From the NCBI GenBank assembly GCA_021927905.1, contig BLLK01000066.1, positions 343 to 53,032 on the forward strand: a stretch of 52,690 nt of DNA, written 5' to 3'. Positions 10,595-20,869 of this stretch are shown here, in pieces. Within the stretch, counting starts at the first letter, position 1, and each line of letters begins with the position of its first letter. Below the pieces are notes generated by a model. It was not told the DNA's origin, made no database searches, and saw nothing but the letters and a program-made list of their open reading frames with translations. Source of the DNA: Chaetoceros tenuissimus. Its lineage: Eukaryota > Bacillariophyta > Thalassiosirophyceae > Chaetocerotales > Chaetocerotaceae. Both the position numbers and the translations under genes were made by a program.

Positions 10595-11770
10595 GACTTC
10601 TACAATTTGAACTTAGAATCTAAGGCAATCAATTGGAAAGTGATTACCAAGAGAAAATGCAAGCAGATTGCCAGCAATAATGAAAGAGAGAACACTGCAC
10701 AAATCTCACACTGGTATCATATTCTTAGAAAGTTTTCTAAAAAGTGTGCCATTCATACCAATGGTATAGTGTGCTCAACATAGATTATCAATCAGACATA
10801 TTGAACTAAACAATGAATACACAATTCATTTTTATTTTATCCTAGATCAGTGTATAGATTATGGAGGACCCTGCCATAGATACTCTGATATGGATATTTG
10901 TAAATGGCTAAATGACCTGATTGTGCCAATATCCCTATTGACAAGAGAAAGTCTTGTTGAAGCAATCTTGTTGAGGAAGCCAATGAATTCTTTTGTAGTA
11001 AATAATCTAATCACATTTTAATTACCAACTATAGATATCTTAGGCACAACCAATAATCTTGTGTTATATATATGTTCCCCAATTTAGTAGAGTGGAGATT
11101 TAAGTTGAGTCCACATAATCATGCAAAGAATTGGATTGTGCAAATGATTGTATTAGGATCAAGCTGAGATTAGGAATTGATCTTTTGATATTGCTTGAAC
11201 TCACATCAAAGGTAGGATATATGTCATGTGGTATTTCTGATAGCAGCATGACTCAGGAAGAGTGTCTGTGGCATGGTTAGTATAGTTCTGTTAGTATCAC
11301 TATTGTATTGGTCACCTTTTTTGGTACAGTTTATAAGGAAAAAGATTTATTTCTATTGAAAGTGTCAATAAAAAAACTGATGGTAACATGTGTATGGAAG
11401 TAGCTTGTGAACTCCTATCTCCTATTCCTCCACAAAACAACCACTTTTTAACTCCCTGATCCGATATGGTTATGACATGCTTATCATGCCTGTATCTAAT
11501 CCATTACCTACTACAGTGATATTGGTCCTCTAGTACTTTTAGATGATGTAATAATTATTTGAACTACATAATGAACAAGGCTTATAATCAATAATATTAG
11601 CTCTAGCTGTAAATCAAGTGCAGTACAGCAGAACTAACAATTATAGTTGGAATCTATCCAAGTCATCAACACAAACTTTGAGTCATTTATCGAAAATTCA
11701 CTGTTGATGTCCAATTCACATTTACATTTGGAAGTAGAACTGTCTCATTCTATTTCATTTTTATTCAAAA
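10595..11770. other. no supported gene
   Basis: A short open piece at about 10595-10780 (ISHWYHILRKFSKKC) looks coding-like but is unrecognised and stops early. The remainder is AT-rich with stops in all frames. The last 130 bases serve as the 3' flank of the minus-strand gene at 11771. Confidence 0.45.
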
Positions 11771-13087
11771 TCAACATATAAATCTATGTGGTTTAGTGTC
11801 ATTGAATGGAGTTACATGATTGAGCCCATTTGGATTAAAAAAATAATTTTCAAGATTACCTCGAAACAGGCGAGCATTGGAAATTGAAGATGACCAACTT
11901 GAGGTCTCAGTGCCAACAAAAATTTTGCTTTCAATTGAAATAAAATAGTTCAAAACTGATCCAGTAAACACATTGTACTTTCTATAATATGGATTTGCTT
12001 TATCCACAATCAATTTTGAGCCAGCTAGCAAAACTTTCACTTTGCCATCATACATTCCATCCGTTAGTAAGTTTTTTAAATCTGCTAAATTTTGTCGATT
12101 CAGAAGTTCAATATCAGTCAAAAATTCATTTGATTTATTAACAATATTTTGTTCCATTTTCTCCATAACATCGAACGCTACAGGTAGTAATATATGATCT
12201 ACTGGTGGCTCAGGATACTTGTTGTATATTAATTCTGTAATATTTCTGATTGAAGTGACTCTTTTTTCATTACAAATATGTTGCTGTCTAAGCATATCGG
12301 GTTCTACACGCATATGTATAGTCATAAATCCTTCTCCATTTCTTAGTATCTTCAATATATCTGTTATTATTTCCATAATATATTGATGGGGTTCCAATGC
12401 CCCAGAAAGGATAGATCTATAAATGTTTTCATTTGGTATTGGATGTTGTCCATTAGAAATTGATCTCATTGTCTGCCTAAACCTATTGATGCTTTGATTT
12501 GGGTTCACATGTGCAATAGGTATAGGTTTTGTTGCGTTCTTCCAATTAACTTTCTTGTATTTGACATTGGGTCGATAGCCGTATGTGTAAGATGCATTTT
12601 TAGCGGTTAAAATTGTTATATTTGTTGAGGGCAGCGTATAAATATCAATATCTAATTCCGGGTCAAAGCTAACAAATGCTGGTAAATCTTGATGAAAAGT
12701 ATTCCAACGTTCCACATTGAAAAAAAAATCATGAGGAACAAATTGATTTGTTCCATGTGTATCTTTCCAAAAAAGATTCTCAATCAGAACATAAGAACAG
12801 TTATTTTCAGCTGCAAGAAAGAAGAAACCTGTGAATCTCCACAATTGATTACAAAAGCCAGTATTTACAGACCCCATAATAAGACATGTTTTTTTTGAAT
12901 CAATGCTACTTCTTGTTTTTGAGATTGATTCAACATTTATTTTACTTTTCACAGAGACACAATTTAAAGCACAGTGGAACTTGGAATCAAATGATACAAA
13001 AATTCTTTGAGAAATCAATGACCTGTTTTTAACGATTGTAGTAATTGCAAAAAGGGAAAAAAATAAGATAAATTTTAATTTTGTGAA
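11771..13087 (-). CDS. O-fucosyltransferase-like glycosyltransferase (hypothetical), start uncertain
   Basis: This minus-strand frame of about 438 codons encodes a protein resembling the GDP-fucose O-fucosyltransferase fold. It has a donor-site-like Gly/Asn stretch near the N-terminus (MGSVNTGFCNQLWRF), a central H-x-R-x-E block (FMTIHMRVEPDM), and a C-terminal VGTETSSWSSSISNARLFRG motif as in nucleotide-sugar loops. Such enzymes act in the Golgi or ER lumen. The open frame has no ATG before the conserved part. Upstream codons from 13087 encode KLKFILFFSLFAITTIV, a good signal-anchor. An ATG at 13128-13126 lies one frame away, so a one-base indel in an A/T run, or a small intron, probably hides the true start. 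The frame could also begin at a later Met. Function is inferred from fold motifs only. It is the only intact-looking host gene in the left half of the window. Confidence 0.6.
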   Translation of the reverse strand, partial: FTKLKFILFFSLFAITTIVKNRSLISQRIFVSFDSKFHCALNCVSVKSKINVESISKTRSSIDSKKTCLIMGSVNTGFCNQLWRFTGFFFLAAENNCSYVLIENLFWKDTHGTNQFVPHDFFFNVERWNTFHQDLPAFVSFDPELDIDIYTLPSTNITILTAKNASYTYGYRPNVKYKKVNWKNATKPIPIAHVNPNQSINRFRQTMRSISNGQHPIPNENIYRSILSGALEPHQYIMEIITDILKILRNGEGFMTIHMRVEPDMLRQQHICNEKRVTSIRNITELIYNKYPEPPVDHILLPVAFDVMEKMEQNIVNKSNEFLTDIELLNRQNLADLKNLLTDGMYDGKVKVLLAGSKLIVDKANPYYRKYNVFTGSVLNYFISIESKIFVGTETSSWSSSISNARLFRGNLENYFFNPNGLNHVTPFNDTKPHRFIC

Positions 13088-13128
13088 TTATTTCGAAAGA
13101 AAAATCCTCCTTTGTTTAGGCTGTTCAT

Positions 13129-14305
13129 GCAAGGTGAATTGATAAGATTTGCTAAATCAAGGGTTGGAAATCTTTCCATGTTGTGCTTGCTCACCCCGTA
13201 CTACCTAGTTCGTCAGGGATAAACAATGACACACTAAGGATGATGACGTACGAAGTTATTCCAAGTTGAACCAAATCTTTGAAGGATACGTTCTTGTAGC
13301 ATTTGTTTGGTTGCAACGAACACTCATCTCAGGCCTTGTCCAAACACAACCTTCAAAAAAAAAGCGATGATGACGTCGACAAGGACACTTATTTTTCTAC
13401 CGCACTTTGTCCAAACACACACACAAAAAAAAAGAAAAAAACACCGATGTCAATAATGCTAAATTCTTTTAAGTATCTTCGCTAATTTTAGGCCGTCCTA
13501 CAATCTCTTCACATCACCAAAAATCTCTTGACACATCACCTCTTTTTTTACACTTATCAATTTTATACGGAGGAACAAGCAGTGACCTAGTTGCCTTTGA
13601 AAGCTCTGATATTCATAGAATGTGCCTTTGGAATTCTTTGCCAGCGATGTGGTTTCCTATGTGCCTTTGTACTCGACGACTCCACAACTTCTTGATTGAT
13701 CAGAATCCGAACAGTAGCTGATGCATTTTCTGTTAGCATTGAAGGTGGTGTTGATATATCAGAGAGAGATAATGGGGATTGACATCCGTTGGTTCCTAGA
13801 GATCTTTCTGGCTGGAGGAGGTGAACACTTCGACGATGACAGCGATAGATCAATACACAACCAAAGTGCCTATCAAAGTAGGAAGTATAACACAGAATTT
13901 CTTCGAGGGTCACTAATGAACCATGTATGAGATACTGGTATGACGATACCTGTGAGACATAAGAAGAAGTAACATAGTAAAGTAAAAAGAAACATGTATC
14001 GTTGAGAGCTTTTTTTTTTTTGAGATGTGGGCAGACGAGGACCCTCAGCTACATAGGCTCAATTGCCTTATTTACTTTTTTTTCCTTGTGGAGCTTGGAG
14101 TTCGAGCTGCACAAGAAAAAAAAGGGTGCAAAAACAGGTCTTTTTTAGAAATTGAATGGGTTATGAGGTATGATTTTTTTTTTATTTTTTTTTCCTGTGT
14201 TTGGACAAGGCCTCAAGGCTTTGCCATAAAGTGAGATCTGCTGCTGTAGGTTTCTGAATAAGGTACCTTCTGATCACTTACTGGTAGTATTTTTTCTCAT
14301 TACAA
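13129..14305. other. intergenic, bounded by 18-bp inverted repeats
   Basis: There is no convincing gene. Small frames at 13587-13913 (minus) and 13721-13930 (plus) overlap each other and look like chance. The perfect 18-mer AGGCCTTGTCCAAACACA at 13331-13348 recurs inverted at 14196-14213, and both have A- or T-rich tracts on their inner side. A shorter match (TTGTCCAAACACA) lies near 13408. This may be a foldback or MITE remnant of 883 bp. Confidence 0.45.
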
Positions 14306-14636
14306 TGACTATTTCAACTCTCGCTCATGCCCATGCTTGTCTTCGTGAGTGCCTTGCAGCTGCTCAGGCTACTAATGGTGAGTTTCATTCTCCTTTTAAG
14401 TCTGTTGGTTTGTTGGGGAGTAGTTGATCTGGCGATCAATTCTTCTGCTCCTCCTATGGAGGTAGGAGAAGAGTGTGTCTATGTGCATGACTCTTCTGCA
14501 CTATGCCTTTAACATGAGTTGGTGGTGATACTTGCAGTCTCAATGGCCCCAACTGCCCTGTTGCCTCATACAAGGGGGTTAACAAGTTCCCTACTGCTGA
14601 GGAGCCAGTGCGAAGAAGTATGTCAAGGGTTACACC

Positions 14637-15391
14637 ATGTCTTATTTGATGTTGCCTGGTGAAGCAGATGATGCCCTCAGAGTCTCCATGTTGGCGGAAG
14701 TGGGAGTGGACTGGAAGACTAGATTTGATACTCTGCAGAATTTTCCTGCCAAGGAGCTGACTTGTTCAGTTGTGGATTGTCTGGAGATGCTAATGTATAC
14801 TGCAATCAAGCTTAGACCTGACCTCAGGGAAAAGCCTACTCCTGACCCTACTACTGATTCTGAATCTGGTAGTTGATTCGCTGTGGAGATCTACCGGATT
14901 GAGGCCTTGGCTCAAGAGATGCTTGCGGCATGCACTAAAGGTGCTGCTAGCACTTGTCCAAAGGAAGTGAAGGATAAGATCACTGATGAGAAGCTGCAGA
15001 TTGTATCAGAGCATGTACAAGCTCGTGGATATTGTTGGTTCCCTCTCTGGAGTATTGGCTCTTCTTCAGGAAGACAACTTGGAAGTGTTCAAGTTGAAGG
15101 AGTTGGTAGATGGTATCTCCTTGTCAATGAGAAGCCTTAAGAACTCTATTGGCCAACATCACCCTGCATCTTAATATTTGGACTGCTCTTGAAGAAATGG
15201 AGGGAATGATTGAGAAGAAATTTTCTATTCTTGGTCAGAGGTTGGAGAATGTAGAAGCAAAAACAAATCTTTGCTTGGATGTACTTAAGGAGGATGAGGA
15301 TGACACAGACTCTGAAATGAGTGGCTGTGACACTCACTCCACACAAAAGGGTCTGAGCTGTGGAGACCACAAGTGTTGTCCTACCAGTTAG
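14637..15391 (+). pseudogene. broken ORF of unknown family, coiled-coil C-terminus
   Basis: Reading begins at an ATG (14637) with MSYLMLPGEADDALRVSML and continues for 79 codons to a TGA. It resumes in the same frame (EIYRIEALAQEMLAACTKG) and moves after two frame shifts into segments rich in Leu/Glu heptads (LLQEDNLEVFKLKELVDGIS, then MEGMIEKKFSILGQRLENVE), ending near 15391. The continuity of composition across the stops suggests one ancestral protein of about 250 residues with a C-terminal coiled coil. An upstream piece at 14306-14420 (TISTLAHAHACLRECLAAAQ) may belong to it. It could be a retroelement gag. No family is recognised. Confidence 0.4.
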
Positions 15392-15404
15392 GGTTAGGGT
15401 TAGG
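15388..15404 (+). repeat. interstitial telomere-like repeat
   Basis: TTAGGG TTAGGG TTAGG, nearly three units of the vertebrate/stramenopile-type telomere repeat, lies at the end of the broken ORF. It is too short to be a telomere and may be chance. Confidence 0.5.
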
Positions 15405-15439
15405 TAGCTTCCCACTCATACTTCTTCAAGGCTCTTTTT

Positions 15440-16768
15440 CCACTGCAATTTTTTCTTGCCTTTTCCTTCTTCACTGCTTATTAACCTTCAGAGGATTGAC
15501 GTAGTTCCTCTTTCTGCTTGGCATTGAGCTTACTATATTCCTTGGGCTTGTGGAAACATAGTTCTACACCTATCTTGAGAGTTCCATATGAGACCTTGTT
15601 TGCAGAGGTCTTGGATCCTCCACTAGGGGAGATTTCATACCCCTTGCGCTTGTTATTTCCTTCCTTTGGTTTGAACAGATCTACTGGAAGGAGAAACTTG
15701 ATTGCATTAAACCAGTAGTTGAAGTTCCGATTACAGCAATAGCAGCACGAAGGTCACTGTCTTGGATCATAAGATATTGAACCTTAGAGACATTGTTGAA
15801 ATCTGGAACATCTGCTCCATGAGGTCACAGAATTTCTCAAGCTTGTAACTCCTGCCATTCCATTCACAGTTCATAATAAGGTCAACATTGGAAGTCACGA
15901 TAGCAAGGTAGGCACTACAGCCATTCTTTGTATGTGAAAAGGTTGCAAGAGTAGTTGCATACTGAGTGTTGCAGACTAGTGAATTTGTTGAGGTAATTGC
16001 TACTAATTACAAAGTAAATGAACTAGTTAAACAGATGAGATCAAGAGAGCAATGGAAATGCTGAATCTTGAGTAATCTGTAAATAGCTTGCCATATATGC
16101 GGCTAGGTTGCTAGCCAGTTGGAGCTGGCGTTTATAACACTGAGTACCTTTGGTTGCACTTTCAAGCAACTTGTAGACCTTTTGGTTGTCAGTTCTGAAC
16201 AGTGGATGGGTATGGCTGCTCTCAAGAAGTGATCCACTCCTTCCATACAATTATGGTTTCACAGCTTCCTCATCTTGGATCACATATATGAGTGGAATAT
16301 CACCGACACTGAAGACAGAGCCAAGGTAGTTGACAAAAGCTGGTTGCCACTGCTGTACTTGGAGTTCACAGGAAATGGAAGGCATATCAGATGGGTCCTG
16401 GTACTTTAGCTAAGGCAATTAGTGAAGTGCATGGCTTGAGGAGTTACAGGATGGGCAACAGTGGTAAGGTACTCATGACCGATACGAGCAGTGTGAATGT
16501 GGTACTTCTGGATCGCTTGAAGAGGTTCTCCACAGATAGCTGAAACAGCAGCAGTGATAACATTCCCTGCAGGATTTCTAACTTCCACGATTGCTGGTTC
16601 AGAACGTTTAATGTTCTTAAATGCATGGTCAAGAGTATCTTTGTTGAAGTCAGAGAAGTTGGCAATGGTGGTGAGACCTTCTTGAGCTAGGTGAGCTCTT
16701 TGGTCAGCAGTGAGGCGCATCTGGGGACCATTCTCCCAGAAGTGGTTGAAGTTGCCATCAGTAAACAT
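15440..16768 (-). pseudogene. LTR retroelement gag-like gene, broken
   Basis: From an ATG at 16768 the minus strand reads FTDGNFNHFWENGPQMRLTA, then HLAQEGLTTIANFSDF, AIVEVRNPAGNVI and GHEYLTTVAHPVTPQAMHFT before a stop at 16406. Further pieces in other frames include SHTHPLFRTDNQKVYKLLES (about 16170-16230) and, near 15500-15650, EISPSGGSKTSANKVSYGTL plus a GVELCFHKPKEYSKLNAKQK tail. These match, in order, a gag-like protein repeatedly found in diatom LTR elements (recognised from general familiarity, not a search). The capsid-like body is interrupted by several stops and shifts, so it is not functional. The 65-bp tandem duplication at 16951-17080 lies upstream, where an LTR or leader would be expected. 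Confidence 0.6.
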
Positions 16769-16950
16769 GATAGGACTTGAGATAAGTATTTGTCAGTTTT
16801 GAATTTTGTGATTTTCTGTTTTGTGAGAAGAAAAGTGATTGCAAAAACTGATTGTTTTCAACTTTACCATTTGGATTTTGGCAATGCATTTTGCTCTCTC
16901 TGTTTTACTTAAGCCCCAGATCTGTTTAGAACAGAGTTGCTTTCTGGGAT

Positions 16951-17080
16951 TCATATTAGTGATAAAAGGTGTCAGCTGAGGTATGTTTCATTAAAAGCAG
17001 ATGGCTTTTCTGAAATCATATTAGTGATAAAAGGTGTCAGCTGAGGTATGTTTCATTAAAAGCAGATGGCTTTTCTGAAA
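16951..17080. repeat. perfect 65-bp tandem duplication
   Basis: The 65-base block starting TCATATTAGTGATAAAAGGT occurs twice in direct tandem (16951-17015 and 17016-17080). It lies about 180 bp upstream of the minus-strand gag ATG and could be an LTR or leader repeat of that element. Confidence 0.95.
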
Positions 17081-18570
17081 TGATAGTTTAAAGCGGTGAT
17101 GCCGCCATCTTTTGACATCTCCAAGTGTTGACCCTAATTAGCTAGCACTTCAAAAGGTTATATTGTATATCTAAAGCAAAGATGAATGTAACTAGTTCAA
17201 TTTTTAAAGGTTATAGATTGTATTATGCAGATGCATGAATCTATACCAGTATTTTCATATATTGTGAGCGTCTACGCATGTAGGAATGAGCTCTATTTCA
17301 AATTTATATTCAACCAAACAAGAAAACAAGTTAGTCCAATTCTGCCTTTTATTGCTCTGCTTACTCATAGCAGTCTATGATGCATTTTATTGTCATCTTT
17401 CTCATTGTGGTAATAACCAATGACAGCATACAAAAGAGATGTGGTCTTCTCTCCATAGGATCACATAAGTTGACTCAAACTTTATTTAAGCTTTTGCATT
17501 CAATCTGCACGCTTTCCCAAGTGCTGAATGTTTATTTATTCATTTCTTTCTCCATAGAATCACTGGCTCATGCAGTCCTTACATTTGTTAATACTTTCTT
17601 TGCTTTCATCATTCCAACAACATGGTCAGCTCTACATCAAGCTTTATGAATTGAAAGTATTGATAAACTGTTTTATGTGTGTCAGCATAGGCTTGTAGCA
17701 TAGAGTTGCATTCAATCAAACTAAGAAATTATAATTAATACTATTCCATTGTGAAACATGAACATCGACGTTGTACAGCTAAATAGCTTGATACTTATCA
17801 CCCAACGGATCCATATAGTAAATACGTATGTCAACTTGAAACACATAGATATGAAAGGGGTGATATGCATGATCTGCAAAGTGTGATAAGTATTCATTAT
17901 CCAGTATTCATTGTCTAATTGCATGTTCAGCTTCATTGCTTTGTATAGCCAAGCTTGCACTTCAATAGTTGCAGCATGGAGTTGCAATAGCTGTGTCATA
18001 ACCATCACATGTGTCTGAGGGATACAAGGCAAGCAAAAATCGGATTGTTAGTTTTCCAATTGGAAATCGTATCGTGAGCGAAAAGCAGTAGTGTGGTGTC
18101 CTTACAGTGTTGTTGTCAGTTAGTTGGTACAGTGTAGAAAATACGATACAAACTAATAGGAAGTAGGTAATGCAGCGATTTGATTGGCTATTGACTTATT
18201 TGTATACTATGTAATACGTACAGAACATATGTTTCTGTTGGTAGTGTGAAACCACGGAACGGAGGAGGAGGAGGAGGAGGATGGATGGATGGATGGACGC
18301 GATAATCGCGGTAAAGGATCGGACCAACAATCCTATAATAATGGATTTTATTTGAAAGGAGAAGTATACTTGAGGTTGCAATTGTGACATCATAGTGTTA
18401 TGATTTGACAAGAAAGACACGTTTGAATCTTACCGTGAGTAATATTTCTACTATGAATAGGATCTGAAAGTAAGAGTATTCTGATATTCAATTGATTATA
18501 GTTATATGTATATGTGTAAGTGTTCTCTTCATGTGTATCAAAGTGTTCTCGCTGTGATTGCCCTGTCATG
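17081..18570. other. no supported gene; microsatellite near the right end
   Basis: This stretch is AT-rich with only short frames. A (GGA)n run passing into (TGGA)n sits at 18261-18298. The region ends in the scaffold gap. Confidence 0.5.
18261..18298. repeat. (GGA)n-(TGGA)n microsatellite
   Basis: About seven GGA units are followed directly by about four TGGA units, with no interruption. Confidence 0.95.
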
Positions 18571-18670
18571 NNNNNNNNNNNNNNNNNNNNNNNNNNNNNN
18601 NNNNNNNNNNNNNNNNNNNNNNNNNNNNNNNNNNNNNNNNNNNNNNNNNNNNNNNNNNNNNNNNNNNNNN
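18571..18670. other. assembly gap, exactly 100 N
   Basis: One hundred consecutive N bases. This round number is a conventional placeholder, so true size and the order of the flanks are uncertain. Coding sequence starts at once on the right side but not on the left. Confidence 0.99.
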
Positions 18671-20340
18671 ACCACTAAAGGATGGCTCATCGAGGTGAAG
18701 TGGGAATCAGGGGAGACTTCGTTCGTACCGCTGAAAATAATCAAAGAATCTAACGCTGCAGAAGTGGCGGAGCATGCAAAGCGGGTTGGTATTGATGATG
18801 AACCAGCTTTTGCATGGTGGTGCAGGCAAGCGTTGAAGCAAAAGGAAGCCATGATAAACAAAGTATGTAAGAGAATCAGGAAAAGGTCAAAATTCGGAAT
18901 TGCCATACCTAAGGATTACGAGGAAGCAGTAATACTCGACAGAGCCAACCGCAACACAATGTGGCAAGATGCAACGAAAAAGGAGATGTCAAAAGTTGAA
19001 GTAGCGTTCCACTTTAATGAAAACGGATCTATTCCCATAGGTTTCCAAAAGATTGCATGTCACCTCATCTATGATGTGAAATTTGATCTAACTAGAAAGG
19101 CAAGATATGTTGGAGGAGGTCACATGACTAATGTGCCAGCTGCACAAAGTAATTCCAGTGTTGTATCAAGGGATTCAGTAAGGATAATGTTCCTCATAGC
19201 TGCATTGAATGACTTGGATATTAAGATGTGCGACATAGGAAATGCTTATCTGAATGCTGAAGCACGTGAAAGAGTACACTTCATTGCAGGACCTGAATGG
19301 GGAAGCAGAGCTGGAATGCCCGTAACAATTGTAAGAGCCTTATATGGATTGAAGTCTAGTGGAGCAGAGTGGAAGAAGTCGTTTGCCTCCTATATCAAGC
19401 ATACACTTGGGTATGAGCCGTGCGTAGGTTCTGATGACAATGTCTACCTGAAAGCAATGAACGACAAGGATGGGAATGAGTATTACTCTTACCTAGTGGT
19501 GTATGTTGATGATGTACTCTGCATTCATAAGGACCCCGATGAAGTTCTACGGATCATCAATCGAGATTATGCATTGAAGGAGCCACCATCTGCTCCGGAC
19601 ATGTATCTAGGTGCTGACTTCGCCAAGTTTGAGATATTCGACGAGGAAACGAACACAGTTATCATAACTTGGTCCATGTCTGCCGACAGTCATATCAAGA
19701 AAGCACTGGAAGTTGTACAGGCAAGAATGAATAGGGATAATGTTAGGTTCAAGTCCAAGAAAACTGCTGAAAGTCCTTTCACATCACAAGACTATAGACC
19801 CGAATTGGACACTAGTGAGCCTTGTAATGAAGACCAAGTAGAATTCTTCCAGAGTCTCATTGGTATAGCTAGATGGCTATGTGAGCTAGGTAGAGTGGAT
19901 GTGCTTACCAAAATTTCCCTGTTATCTACATGTCTAGCAAATCCAAGTACTGGACACTTGCATCAAGCACTACACATGTTCAAGTACCTCAAGGATCATA
20001 ATAGTTCCAAAATTGTATTTGATCCGAGATACGCCAATATTACCGATGACCACTTGCCGAGAGAACAACAAGTACAAGGCAATGTACATGAAAGAGTTGT
20101 ACCCTGATGCGGAGGACATGTAGAGGACATACCTAAGAATGCACCCAAGCCACTTGGCAGACTGGTGCAGATTTCAGTATTTGTAGATGCTGACCATGCA
20201 GGAGACAAGATTACTAGGAGATCAAGAACTGGAATCCTATTGTATCTTAATAAGGCACCAATACTATGGTACTCAAAGAGACAAAACACTGTGGAGACAT
20301 CTATGTTTGGATCTGAATTTGTTGTTTGAGATGATAAAAT
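18671..20340 (+). pseudogene. Copia pol (RT and RNase H), truncated at both ends
   Basis: From the gap edge an open frame runs to 20107. It carries the linker after the integrase (WLIEVKWESGETSFVPLK, EPAFAWWCRQALKQKEAMIN), the RT fingers/palm (R-K-A-R-Y-V-G-G-G-H-M), the second Asp block (DIKMCDIGNAYLNA, about 19219-19260), ALYGLKSSGAEW and the catalytic YVDDVL (about 19503-19520). The connection follows: YLGADFAKFE, SLIGIARWLCELGRVDVLTK. A frameshift near 20080-20107 moves RNase H to another frame (VFVDADHAGD, RSRTGILLYL, ILWYSKRQNTVETSMFGSEF). The frame ends abruptly at 20340 where the younger Copia LTR starts. Gag, protease and integrase lie in or beyond the gap. The first RT motif is atypical (V-A-F-H-F... 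in place of W-V-F). It is non-functional as seen. Confidence 0.85.
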
Positions 20341-20598
20341 TGACATGAAAGTGACTTTCTGAGCGTCTGTACGTCGTCGGTAAGAATAGTGATCGCTGTG
20401 ATCCATTGCTTTCGATGATTGGTTTGGTGTCAAGCACTCCGTGCTTGAGAGAGAGAGATGGAGGATCTCTCAACTTCATCTTTACATCTATCTATAATTC
20501 AAAACAACTAATAGTAATAAAGGGATTTACTGTTACATCAATCTATCTAATACAACTACCAATTGATTCAATCGAAACGACTCCTTCTGCAGCTGTCA
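20341..20598 (+). repeat. 5' LTR of Copia element, 258 bp
   Basis: Starts TGACATGAAAGTGAC and ends GCAGCTGTCA, giving a 5-bp terminal inverted repeat TGACA/TGTCA. It contains a GAGAGAGAGA stretch (20449-20458). The AATAATAAAGG-like segment near 20510-20520 could serve polyadenylation. The copy at 27613-27870 is identical by eye. Confidence 0.95.
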
Positions 20599-20612
20599 GG
20601 TTATGAGCCCGA
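20599..20612 (+). promoter_or_regulatory. primer binding site, complementary to tRNA-Met anticodon arm
   Basis: GGTTATGAGCCCGA starts directly after the LTR. Its reverse complement, TCGGGCTCATAACC, carries the CAT anticodon and flanking stem of a tRNA-Met, not the acceptor end with CCA. Priming from an internal cleavage product of initiator tRNA-Met is the known mechanism of Drosophila copia. The match is to the tRNA-Met type in general; the diatom tRNA itself was not checked. Confidence 0.75.
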
Positions 20613-20869
20613 ATACAACGTTGTTTCTATTGAATAACCAAGAGTGAATTATCAACATCAACATCAAATAGTGAAATCAATCACATCAACTAGCTTGTAG
20701 GTCCAAGAGAATAGACTTAGAAGATAATCAAATACCACTACATAGTGAAGAATCAACATAAGCTAATTCGGCCAAATCAAGACAAAGGAAAGCACCGTTT
20801 TAGCAAGAAGAACACATAGCAAACGTCTTAGAACACATAAATTTGTGAGAAACACAACTAGTTCCAGTC

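Noticed and set aside
13587-13913. 108-codon minus-strand ORF
   Set aside because: No recognisable motif, overlaps another chance ORF on the opposite strand, and lies in an inverted-repeat-bounded noncoding block.
17377-18032. Hydrophobic ORFs at 17377-17649 (plus) and 17721-18032 (minus)
   Set aside because: Composition is that of AT-rich DNA read at random; no start context, family or neighbour supports them.
18241-18300. CRISPR-like or regulatory repeat
   Set aside because: It is a simple GGA/TGGA microsatellite without spacers; CRISPR arrays are not expected in a eukaryotic nuclear genome and none was seen.
20406-20606. Small ORFs in the LTRs (also 27678-27884)
   Set aside because: Present in both LTR copies only because the LTRs are identical; no evidence of coding beyond that.
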